Shown here: in pieces, positions 1 through 6,429 of the stretch | How the letters are laid out: every line of letters begins with the position of its first letter | Numbering within the stretch: the first letter of the stretch is position 1 | Assembly (NCBI GenBank): GCA_964435595.1 | Contig: CAYSZV010000042.1 | Span: forward strand, 1-9,091 | Source: Izemoplasma sp964435595 | GTDB taxonomy: Bacteria > Bacillota_I > Bacilli_A > Izemoplasmatales > Izemoplasmataceae | DNA: 9,091 bases | Direction of reading: 5' to 3' | Translations under genes and position numbers: made by a program | The notes under the pieces: generated by a model | What the model was told of the DNA's origin: nothing | Databases searched by the model: none | Seen by the model: the letters and a program-made list of their open reading frames with translations, nothing else

Positions 1-1117
1 TAAGTGAAACAGTAGGCTTTTATTTTGAACGAGCTATCGAAATTTATAAGAAACGTAATCAAGGGACAGAATATGATCAATTTTTCAATATTTTTACCAA
101 GGAAGATGGTACTCCATATAAAGCAGGTGATGTTTTTAAAAGTGAATACCATGCATACACCTTAGAAGAAATTGGAAATTCAAACAGTGATAGTTTCTAT
201 ACTGGTGAATTATCAAAAAAAATAGTTGCATTTATGAAACAGTACAATGGATTTATTGATGTTGAAGATTTGGCACAATATGAATCTGAAATGGTTGAGC
301 CGATTCGCGTAAACTACAAAGGATATGATGTATGTGAGATTCCTCCGAATGGGCAGGGAATTACAGCATTAATGGCTCTTAATTTATTGCAAGATGAAAC
401 CCTTGAAGAGGGAAATATACTTACATACCACAAGCAAATAGAAGCTTTAAAAATAGCGTTTAGTGACACAATGAAATATGTGACTGATCCAAAATTTATG
501 AATATTTCAAGTGACTTTTTATTGAGTAATGAGTATGTAAAATTACGTAAAAATGATATCAAAGATACTGCACAATTACATGACCCAATTGATTATAAAA
601 AAGCAGGAACAGTGTATCTTGCAACTGCCGATCAAGATGGAAATATGGTTAGCTTTATTCAAAGTAATTATATGGGATTTGGTAGTGGCATCGTGATTGA
701 TGGAACAGGTATTGCCATGCAAAATAGGGGTCATACATTTAGTTTAGATGAAACACATCACAACTGTCTTGAACCTAGAAAAAGAACTTATCATACAATT
801 ATTCCAGGGTTCTTANNNNNNNNNNNNNNNTGCAACCGCAAGGTCATCTTCAAGGGGTTATGAATATGGTTGATTTTGGTATGAATCCGCAAGCTGCACT
901 TGATGCACCAAGATTCCGTTGGGATGATACATTAAAAGTTAGTGTAGAAAACACGTTTGATACATATATAGCACAGAAACTTAGAGAAAGAGGTCATAAT
1001 ATTGTGATTGATTTATACTCTGGTGGATTTGGTCGTGGGCAAATAATAAGAAAAACACAAGAAGGTTACATTGCTGGAACAGAAACAAGATGTGATGGAA
1101 CAATTAGTTATTATTAA
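1..1117 (+). CDS. Gamma-glutamyltransferase family protein (YwrD-like), 5'-truncated and interrupted by an assembly gap
   Basis: This is the C-terminal part of an N-terminal-nucleophile hydrolase that cleaves or transfers gamma-glutamyl groups, as on glutathione. The reading frame begins at position 3 and runs to the N run, giving 271 codons; it resumes in another frame at 833 (residues QPQGHLQG) and ends at the TAA at 1115-1117. The large-subunit end includes EIPPNGQGI. The segment KKAGTVYLATADQDGN marks the self-processing site, so the nucleophile should be the Thr at 609-611. GFGSGIVIDGTGIAMQNRG, LEPRKRTYHTIIPGF, NMVDFGMNPQAALDAPR and the GGFGRGQ ending are typical family blocks, closest in my memory to the YwrD subgroup. 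The glycine pair that forms the oxyanion hole should lie in the unsequenced gap. The N-terminus, including any signal peptide, is outside the window, so cellular location cannot be told. The family call is secure; the substrate is not shown by the sequence. Confidence 0.93.
816..830. other. Assembly gap (15 Ns)
   Basis: Fifteen Ns lie inside the gamma-glutamyltransferase gene. The protein before the gap ends IIPGFL and after it continues with QPQGH, but in a different frame. The two bases after the Ns, TG, fit the end of an ATG codon, because family members usually have Met before QPQGH. The stated gap length is therefore probably a placeholder. Confidence 0.97.
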
Positions 1118-1144
1118 AAAAATCTCCCTAATTGGAGATTTTTA
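1118..1144. terminator. Bidirectional rho-independent terminator between ggt and the rhodanese gene
   Basis: AAAAATCTCC at 1118-1127 pairs perfectly with GGAGATTTTT at 1134-1143 around a six-base loop. Runs of A on the left and T on the right mean that both strands give a hairpin followed by a U tract. It starts right after the ggt stop codon and includes part of the stop codon of the convergent gene (1142-1144), so it can end transcription from both sides. Confidence 0.85.
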
Positions 1145-1513
1145 TTTTGTAACACCTTTAAAGCCACCTTCAAGAACATAAATTGCCTTGAATCCTTGGC
1201 CTGACATCTTGTTTGCGATTTTTTTTGATTTTCTACCAGTATTACAATATAAGTAGACAGATTTATCTTTTCTTACTTTTGGATATTTTCCTGTAAGTTG
1301 CATCGAAGAAAAGTTTCGTGCCCCTTTTATTTTATCTTGTTCAAATTCTTTTGCTTTTCTTACATCAACAAGTTGTCCTTTTCTCATATTACTGAAAAAA
1401 TCTTCTTTGTTGATCATATGTACTGCTTCAGGTGTTCTTTTGTTTCGTTGTGTCATGATCCAACCCATTAAAAGACCAAGAGCTACGGCGATGACTACTG
1501 TATACCATTCCAT
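1142..1513 (-). CDS. Membrane-anchored single-domain rhodanese-like protein (YqhL/YibN type)
   Basis: Predicted 123-residue protein with one N-terminal membrane segment (about residues 3-20, WYTVVIAVALGLLMGWIM) followed by basic residues and a single rhodanese domain (about 34-121). The domain shows LVDVR (48-52), GARNF, and the active-site loop CNTGRKS with Cys90 (codon 1246-1244), which would carry the persulfide in sulfur transfer; it ends with LEGGFKG. The positive-inside rule puts the domain in the cytoplasm. I chose the ATG at 1513 over the in-frame GTG at 1522 because that GTG overlaps the GAGGAG ribosome binding site, while the ATG sits 8 nt downstream of it. The gene is single, convergent with ggt and divergent from efp, with its own consensus promoter. 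The acceptor of the sulfur and the physiological role cannot be read from the sequence. Confidence 0.9.
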   Translation of the reverse strand: MEWYTVVIAVALGLLMGWIMTQRNKRTPEAVHMINKEDFFSNMRKGQLVDVRKAKEFEQDKIKGARNFSSMQLTGKYPKVRKDKSVYLYCNTGRKSKKIANKMSGQGFKAIYVLEGGFKGVTK

Positions 1514-1521
1514 TTGTATCA

Positions 1522-1527
1522 CTCCTC
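1522..1527 (-). promoter_or_regulatory. Ribosome binding site GAGGAG that decides the rhodanese start
   Basis: GAGGAG reads on the minus strand at 1527-1522. The ATG at 1513 follows after an 8-nt spacer, which is optimal. The longer reading from GTG at 1522-1520 would use the last G of this site as its first base, so it cannot be the start served by it. Confidence 0.8.
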
Positions 1528-1533
1528 AAAAGA

Positions 1534-1562
1534 ATTATATGCAATTAAATAATAATTGTCAA
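1534..1562 (-). promoter_or_regulatory. Consensus sigma-A promoter for the rhodanese gene
   Basis: On the minus strand, TTGACA (1562-1557) is separated by exactly 17 bp from TATAAT (1539-1534). Both hexamers match the consensus at all six positions. The expected transcription start, about 7 nt after the -10 box, falls near 1527, at the first bases of the ribosome binding site, so the leader would be only about 14 nt long. Confidence 0.88.
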
Positions 1563-1619
1563 TTAGAAGAGTGTTTTGTACCCTTTTGGTTTCAATAACA
1601 GCTTTTTTATGATATTATG

Positions 1620-1648
1620 TTTACAAACATTTTATTATTATATATAAT
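1620..1648 (+). promoter_or_regulatory. Sigma-A promoter for efp
   Basis: TTTACA at 1620-1625, a 17-bp spacer and a perfect TATAAT at 1643-1648 give a strong promoter; transcription would start near 1655, leaving a leader of about 17 nt with the AGGAG site at 1660-1664. A weaker overlapping candidate lies just upstream (TTTCAA 1590-1595, 17 bp, TATTAT 1613-1618). The -10 box lies inside a perfect 20-bp AT palindrome (1633-1652). Confidence 0.78.
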
Positions 1649-1671
1649 AATAGACGATTAGGAGTGAGATA

Positions 1672-2229
1672 ATGATAACAACGAATGATTTTAAGACAGG
1701 TATTACGATTCAAAGTGATGGTAACCTGTGGCTAGTAATTGAATTTCAACACGTGAAACCTGGAAAGGGTAGTGCGTTTGTTAGAAGCAAATTACGAAAC
1801 TTGAGAACTGGTGCTGTGATTGATAAAACATGGCGCGCTGGTGAAAAGGTAGCAACTGCACATATTGAGAAAAACAGTATGGTTTACTCATACAATATGG
1901 GTGAAACTTATGTGTTCATGAATAGTGAGACATATGAACAAGTAGAAATACCAAAGAATCAAATTGAGTATCAATTAAATTTTATTATTGAAGGTATGGA
2001 AGTTAATGTAATTAGCTTTGAAGGAGAAATCTTAGGTGTTGATATTCCTGAAAAAGTAGCATTAACTGTAACAAAAGCAGATCCAGCTGTAAAAGGTAAC
2101 ACTGCAACAAATGCAACCAAAGATTGTGAAGTAGAAACTGGGTTTTTCTTACAAGTTCCTTTGTTTGTTAATGAAGGTGACAAAGTTATCATCAATACAA
2201 ATACAGGGAAATACGATAAACGAGGTTAA
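1672..2229 (+). CDS. efp: Translation elongation factor P
   Basis: Full-length 185-residue EF-P, the tRNA-shaped factor that binds between the ribosomal P and E sites and rescues ribosomes stalled on consecutive prolines. The N-terminal KOW-like domain contains KPGKGSAF (29-36); its tip residue Lys32 is the position that receives the post-translational modification in bacteria that modify a lysine. The two OB-fold domains follow, with the family block GFFLQVPLFVNEGDKV near the C-terminus and the usual ending NTNTGKYDKRG. The start is ATG with AGGAG seven bases upstream. No gene for a known EF-P modifying enzyme is in the window, so the type of modification is unknown. It has its own promoter and lies 14 nt upstream of a CNNM-type gene, with which it is probably co-transcribed. 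Confidence 0.98.
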   Translation: MITTNDFKTGITIQSDGNLWLVIEFQHVKPGKGSAFVRSKLRNLRTGAVIDKTWRAGEKVATAHIEKNSMVYSYNMGETYVFMNSETYEQVEIPKNQIEYQLNFIIEGMEVNVISFEGEILGVDIPEKVALTVTKADPAVKGNTATNATKDCEVETGFFLQVPLFVNEGDKVIINTNTGKYDKRG

Positions 2230-2243
2230 GGGAGTGAACTGAT

Positions 2244-3590
2244 TTGGAAGAGTCCGTCAGGTTATATTTATTAGCATTAAGTGATATTGAATTCAATTTA
2301 ATCATACCAATGGTGATTTTGGTTCTCATTTCTGCATTATTTAGTATGAGTGAGACAGTTTTTAGTAGTGTCAACGTGATTCGATTAAAAACGAATATTG
2401 AAGATGGTATCAGTGGAAGTAAAAAAGCATATTGGATTACCGAGAACTTTGATTTAACAATAACGACTATACTAGTTGGGAACAACTTAGCAAATATCGC
2501 ACTTGCAACAATTTCAGTTAGTTTTTGGAGTTCGATTTTTACTGCACAACCAACTATAGTTAATATAGTGAATACAGTTGTAATGACAATTATAATTTTA
2601 ATCTTTGGTGAGATCTTACCAAAGTCTTTTGCACGTAATAATGCTGATTCAATTGCGATTAAGTTTAGTGGTATCTTCTATTATATTATTCAAATCTTTA
2701 GACCTTTAACTTGGATCTTTAGAAAAATTAAGCTTTGGATTGTTACAGATTCTCAAGAAGAAAAAATCAGTGTAACAAGAGACGAACTTGAGACGATTAT
2801 TGATACGATGGAAGAAGAAGGAAGCATTGATGAGGATGAAGCTGAAATGCTTCAATCAGTGTTAGACTCGAATGAAAAACAGGTTTATGAAATTATGACA
2901 CCTCGTGTAGATATGATTACGATTGATGTTGATGATAGTATCGAAGATATAAAAAAAATATTCTTCGAAAATCAATACAGTCGTATTCCGATATTTGAAG
3001 ATACGAGAGATAATATCATTGGTGTACTTCATGAAAGAGATTTTTTTACAAAGTTAATCAAAGGTCAAAAAGTATATATTAGAAAATTAATGAAGGAGCC
3101 ATTCTTTGTATCAAAAAGCATGAAAGTGGATACATTGATAGAAGTATTGCAACGTGAAAATACTCATCTTGCAATTGTTTCTGGTGAATATGGTGGAACA
3201 AGTGGTATCGTTACAATGGAAGATGCCTTAGAAGAATTGGTAGGAGAAATCTACGATGAACATGACAATGTAGGTGAAGATTTGATTACTCCTATTAAAG
3301 AAAATAAATTTGGAATTAATGCAGAAATTGATATGGAAGATTTGTTTGAGGAATTGAATTTAGGTCCTGAGCCAGTAAGTCACTATAGCAGTCTTGGCGG
3401 ATGGCTATATGAGATGATTGAAGAAATTCCAGAGTTGGATGATTTTTATATTCTTAGACAAGAAATCCCGTCTTATGAGCACGATGAAGAAATTGAACGT
3501 GTATTAATCTTAAAATTTACTGTAAAGGATATAAAAGAGAGAAGAATAAGTTATGTCCATCTTACAGTGGAAGAAGAAACTGATGACTAA
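2244..3590 (+). CDS. CNNM/CorC-family membrane protein with DUF21, tandem CBS and CorC C-terminal domains (hemolysin-like; Mg2+ export or homeostasis)
   Basis: A 448-residue integral membrane protein. The DUF21/CNNM transmembrane part has hydrophobic segments near 19-36, 74-96, 104-124 and 136-165 and shows the family motifs SMSETVFSS (34-42) and FGEILPK (121-127). Two CBS domains follow (about 216-275, starting IMTPRVDM, and 282-336, containing SGEYGGTSGIVTMEDALEELVGEI). They are usually sites for adenine nucleotide sensing. A CorC/HlyC C-terminal domain (about 350-440) ends the protein. Relatives have been linked to magnesium efflux or homeostasis; the older name hemolysin is not well founded. 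The start is TTG, supported by GGGAG with a 9-nt spacer; an in-frame ATG at codon 23 would remove part of the first membrane segment, so I prefer TTG. The gene follows efp and ends at a terminator. Confidence 0.92.
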   Translation: MEESVRLYLLALSDIEFNLIIPMVILVLISALFSMSETVFSSVNVIRLKTNIEDGISGSKKAYWITENFDLTITTILVGNNLANIALATISVSFWSSIFTAQPTIVNIVNTVVMTIIILIFGEILPKSFARNNADSIAIKFSGIFYYIIQIFRPLTWIFRKIKLWIVTDSQEEKISVTRDELETIIDTMEEEGSIDEDEAEMLQSVLDSNEKQVYEIMTPRVDMITIDVDDSIEDIKKIFFENQYSRIPIFEDTRDNIIGVLHERDFFTKLIKGQKVYIRKLMKEPFFVSKSMKVDTLIEVLQRENTHLAIVSGEYGGTSGIVTMEDALEELVGEIYDEHDNVGEDLITPIKENKFGINAEIDMEDLFEELNLGPEPVSHYSSLGGWLYEMIEEIPELDDFYILRQEIPSYEHDEEIERVLILKFTVKDIKERRISYVHLTVEEETDD

Positions 3591-3609
3591 AGAGGGAATC
3601 CCTCTTTTT
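3589..3609 (+). terminator. Rho-independent terminator after the CNNM gene
   Basis: AAAGAGGG (3589-3596) pairs with CCCTCTTT (3600-3607) around a three-base loop, with a run of five Ts at 3605-3609. It begins inside the stop codon of the upstream gene and ends 18 nt before the rluB start codon. Confidence 0.85.
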
Positions 3610-3627
3610 CAGTGAATTGGTGAAAAT

Positions 3628-4332
3628 ATGGAACGATTACAAAAAGTAATTGCCCGAAGTGGAATTGCTTCTAGAAGAAAAGCAGAAGAATTAATGACAC
3701 AGGGAAAAGTAACAGTGAATAACAAAGTAGTAACTGAACTGGGTACAAAAGTATCTAGTAAAGATGTTATTCAAGTCAATGGAAAAACTATCGTACATGA
3801 AGAGTTTGTTTATTATGTATTATATAAACCTGAAGGATACGTTAGTACAACAAGTGACGAACATGACCGTAGAAAAGTGATTGATTTAATACCTAAAGAT
3901 AATAGGATTTATCCAGTGGGTAGATTGGATTATGATACAAGCGGAGTGTTGCTTTTGACGAATGATGGTACTTTTACGAATAAACTAACAAGTCCCAAGC
4001 ATGAAGTCGAAAAAGAGTACGAAGTGAAAATGAAAGGATTCTTACGAAAAGAAGAATCTGCATTGTTGTGTAAAGGAATCAAAATTGATCATTATTTAAC
4101 AAAAAAAGCAATAATCAAAAATGTTGAATATAACAAGAAAAATGAAACCTCAACAGCGAGTATCATTATTACTGAAGGAAAATACCATCAAGTAAAACGT
4201 ATGTTTGAAGCAGTAGGGCACCCAGTATTGAAGTTGAAAAGAGTTCGCTTTGGTGTTGTTACGCTTGAAGGACTGAGAAAAGGCGATTACAGAGTTTTAA
4301 AGCCGTATGAATACAAGCAATTAACAAAATAA
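3628..4332 (+). CDS. rluB: RsuA/RluB-family 23S rRNA pseudouridine synthase
   Basis: A 234-residue enzyme that isomerises uridine to pseudouridine in rRNA. An N-terminal S4 RNA-binding domain (1-48; ERLQKVIARSGIASRRKAEE) is followed by the synthase domain. The catalytic motif GRLDYDTSGVLLLTNDG begins at Gly98, with Asp101 as the predicted catalytic residue. Further family blocks are VLYKPEGYVST, EKEYEVK and ITEGKYHQVKRMFEAVGHPV. The RluB assignment (position 2605 in E. coli numbering) rests on the usual link with cmk in Bacillota; RsuA or RluE-like specificity cannot be fully excluded. The start is ATG with a modest GGTGA site (3619-3623) 4 nt upstream, and the gene ends in tandem TAA stops. 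A terminator lies just upstream, and no clear promoter separates it from the gene. Confidence 0.93.
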   Translation: MERLQKVIARSGIASRRKAEELMTQGKVTVNNKVVTELGTKVSSKDVIQVNGKTIVHEEFVYYVLYKPEGYVSTTSDEHDRRKVIDLIPKDNRIYPVGRLDYDTSGVLLLTNDGTFTNKLTSPKHEVEKEYEVKMKGFLRKEESALLCKGIKIDHYLTKKAIIKNVEYNKKNETSTASIIITEGKYHQVKRMFEAVGHPVLKLKRVRFGVVTLEGLRKGDYRVLKPYEYKQLTK

Positions 4333-4359
4333 TAAAAAACTGTTAATATTATATATATT

Positions 4360-4368
4360 TGATATAAT
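4360..4368 (+). promoter_or_regulatory. Extended -10 promoter for the cmk-rpsA-der-gpsA cluster
   Basis: TGATATAAT at 4360-4368 is a TG-extended -10 element with a perfect TATAAT (4363-4368). The matching -35 position, 17 bp upstream (CTGTTA, 4340-4345), is poor, as is common for extended -10 promoters. Transcription would start near 4375 and give a leader of about 16-20 nt. Readthrough from rluB, for which no terminator is visible, could also feed the cluster. Confidence 0.65.
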
Positions 4369-4383
4369 AAATAAGAGTGAAAA

Positions 4384-4390
4384 AGAGGTG
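4384..4390 (+). promoter_or_regulatory. Ribosome binding site of cmk, unusually close to its start codon
   Basis: AGAGGTG, continuing into ATG, closely matches the extended anti-Shine-Dalgarno complement. Measured from GAGG (4385-4388), the ATG at 4391 is only 2 nt away and the in-frame GTG at 4388 overlaps the site. A weaker AAGAG at 4373-4377 is the alternative site for either codon. Confidence 0.55.
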
Positions 4391-5050
4391 ATGGATATTC
4401 GAAATTTACAAATCGCAATTGATGGACCAGCTGCTTCGGGAAAGAGTACCGTCGCTACCATAGTTGCAAAAGAATTAGGCTTTACTCATATTGATACAGG
4501 CTCAATGTATCGTGCGATCACATTAGAAGCGCTAAATCGAAAGATTGATATTGAAGATGAAGCGAATTTTGATTTTGTAAAAGATCTATCGTTCGAATTC
4601 ATAAATGACCATTTATATATGAATGGTGTTGATGTATCAAAAGACATTAGAGAACACATTATATCAAATAATGTTAGTCTTGTTTCATCATATTTTAGTA
4701 TTCGAAAAGAATGTGTCAAGTTCCAAAGACTTATCGCAGAACGTGAAAACACCGTTATGGATGGAAGAGACATTGGGACAGTTGTACTACCAGATGCTGA
4801 TTTTAAATTCTTCTTAGTAGCAAGTATTGAAAAACGAGCAAAAAGAAGATTTGAAGATAATTTAAAAAGAGGTATAAAAAGCAACATAGAAATAATAAAA
4901 GAAAAGATTGCTGAAAGGGACCATTTCGATTCTAATCGAAAACACAGTCCTCTAAAACCTGCAGAAGATGCATTCATTATTGATACATCAGATCTTACAA
5001 TTGAACAGGTTGTGGCATTAATTACAAAAAGGATAAGAGGTAATGAATAA
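4391..5050 (+). CDS. cmk: Cytidylate kinase
   Basis: A 219-residue NMP kinase that phosphorylates CMP and dCMP with ATP and so supplies CDP for nucleic acid and phospholipid synthesis. The P-loop GPAASGKST is at 12-20, followed by HIDTGSMYRA (34-43), MDGRDIGTVVLPDAD (123-137) and the lid and substrate region with ERDHFDSNRKHSPLKPAEDA (about 175-194), all hallmarks of bacterial CMK. Length is normal. The first codon is ambiguous: GTG at 4388 and ATG at 4391 are in frame, but the strong GAGG site is very close to both, and an ATT at 4397 has the best spacing. I report the ATG as the conventional choice. The stop codon shares one base with the rpsA start (TAATG), indicating translational coupling at the head of the cluster. 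Confidence 0.95.
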   Translation: MDIRNLQIAIDGPAASGKSTVATIVAKELGFTHIDTGSMYRAITLEALNRKIDIEDEANFDFVKDLSFEFINDHLYMNGVDVSKDIREHIISNNVSLVSSYFSIRKECVKFQRLIAERENTVMDGRDIGTVVLPDADFKFFLVASIEKRAKRRFEDNLKRGIKSNIEIIKEKIAERDHFDSNRKHSPLKPAEDAFIIDTSDLTIEQVVALITKRIRGNE

Positions 5051-6420
5051 TGGAATTTAATATGAAAAAAGTAAGAGTTGGACAAGTTGTAGAAGGGACT
5101 GTATTCATGGTAACAGATGATTCAGTTCATCTAGACTTTGGCGCATATGCTGAAGGTGTAATCTATAAAAAAGGTATGGCTATTGAAGAAATCAAAAGTT
5201 GTAAAGATCTTGTCAAAGAAGGAGATTTATTAGTAGCTAAGATTACTAAGATTGATGATGAAAATCAACAAATCTTACTGTCTAGAAGAGAAATCTTGTT
5301 TGATGAAAAAAGACAAAGTTTTGCCAAAGAAGCTATGTCTGCGGATACATTCAAAGCAAAAGTGAAGTTGGTTACTCGTGGTGGATTGGTTTTAGACTAT
5401 AATGGTGTAGAGTGTTTCTTACCTGCTAGCCACATCGATTTCAAAAAAGTTGATATGGAAGACTTCAAAGGAAAAACATTAGAAGTAACAATTTTAGAAC
5501 AAAAAGATCGCAAAATCGTTGTATCTAGAAAAAAAGTTATAGATATGAAACGTAAACAAGCAAGAAAAGAAGCATTCGAAACAGTGAATGTTGGCGATAA
5601 AGTAGAAGGTAAAGTAGTGAAATTAATGGACTTTGGTGCATTTGTTGAGCTTGGTGAGATCCAGGGACTAGTACACAAATCTCAAATTTCTCATCACCGT
5701 ACTGATAAAGTGTCTGACGTATTAACAGAAGGACAAACAATTGAAGTTGAAGTAATTTCAAAAGACAAAGGTAAAATTGGTCTTTCAATGAAATCATTAC
5801 AAGAAACTCCTTGGGATATCTTTGAGAAAAACCATAAAGTTGGAGACGAAGTGACAGGGAAAATCGTTCGTAAAATGGCTAACGCAATGTTGGTTGAATT
5901 AGAACGTGATGTTATCGGAATCATTAATAAGAATGATTATTCATGGGATCCACATGATAACTTAGCTGGTGAAGTTGAAGTAGGAAACGCTTTGACAACA
6001 AAAATATTAAGCATGGATGTAAAAAATAGAAAAATGTCTTTGAGTAAAAAACATTTAGACTATAATCCATGGAAAGATGTATCAGTTACTGTTGGGGAAG
6101 AAATTTCTGGAACAGTAGTAGAACTACAATCTAGAGGAGCACTTGTAAAAGTTCAAGGTGTAAATGCATTCTTACCAATTGGTGAAATCCAATCAGAACG
6201 TGTTCAAGAAGTTGCGCAAGTATTAAAACTAGAGCAAGTAATTAACGCTGTTGTTACAGATGTTGACAAACAAATGTGGAAAATGACAATTTCAATCAAA
6301 CAAATGGTTGAAGGAAAAGAACGAGCTGAATTTGAACAATACTTAAAAACTGAAAAAGAAGTTTCTAATTCAACATTAGGAGACTTGTTCAAAGAAAAGT
6401 TAGAAGAATTTAAGAAATAG
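5050..6420 (+). CDS. rpsA: S1 RNA-binding-domain protein (bS1-like, RpsA/YpfD family)
   Basis: A 456-residue RNA-binding protein built from S1 repeats: about 8-80, 97-163, 178-250, 262-336 and 346-418. The third is the most canonical (DFGAFVELGEIQGLVHKSQIS); the fourth and fifth are degenerate. The C-terminal STLGDLFKEKLEEFKK resembles the short tail that ends Bacillota S1 homologues. Those known to me (B. subtilis YpfD) have about 380 residues and four repeats, so this one seems to carry an additional repeat before the tail. In Bacillota such proteins bind mRNA or ribosomes but are not always essential, so the ribosomal protein label is by homology. The start ATG has AGAGG (5036-5040) nine bases upstream; ATG at 5062 is a weaker alternative. 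It overlaps cmk by one base and precedes der by 9 nt. Confidence 0.93.
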   Translation: MEFNMKKVRVGQVVEGTVFMVTDDSVHLDFGAYAEGVIYKKGMAIEEIKSCKDLVKEGDLLVAKITKIDDENQQILLSRREILFDEKRQSFAKEAMSADTFKAKVKLVTRGGLVLDYNGVECFLPASHIDFKKVDMEDFKGKTLEVTILEQKDRKIVVSRKKVIDMKRKQARKEAFETVNVGDKVEGKVVKLMDFGAFVELGEIQGLVHKSQISHHRTDKVSDVLTEGQTIEVEVISKDKGKIGLSMKSLQETPWDIFEKNHKVGDEVTGKIVRKMANAMLVELERDVIGIINKNDYSWDPHDNLAGEVEVGNALTTKILSMDVKNRKMSLSKKHLDYNPWKDVSVTVGEEISGTVVELQSRGALVKVQGVNAFLPIGEIQSERVQEVAQVLKLEQVINAVVTDVDKQMWKMTISIKQMVEGKERAEFEQYLKTEKEVSNSTLGDLFKEKLEEFKK

Positions 6421-6429
6421 GGTGGTACT

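Noticed and set aside
234..236. ATG at 234 as the true start of a short ggt gene
   Set aside because: The frame is open and family-like back to the window edge, so this is an internal Met.
1514..1522. GTG start for the rhodanese gene
   Set aside because: The codon overlaps the GAGGAG ribosome binding site; the ATG at 1513 has ideal spacing.
1407..1598. Plus-strand 63-codon frame over the rhodanese 5' end and promoter
   Set aside because: It runs opposite a real gene and its promoter, and the translation has no recognisable motif.
4486..5085. Long minus-strand open frame (199 codons) opposite cmk
   Set aside because: It lies antisense to a complete, motif-rich cmk gene, has no recognisable domain and shows low-complexity Ser/Ile/Phe-rich translation typical of a shadow frame.
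5397..5924. Several minus-strand open frames opposite rpsA
   Set aside because: They overlap one another and a real gene, lack recognisable motifs and have no supporting promoter; treated as shadows.
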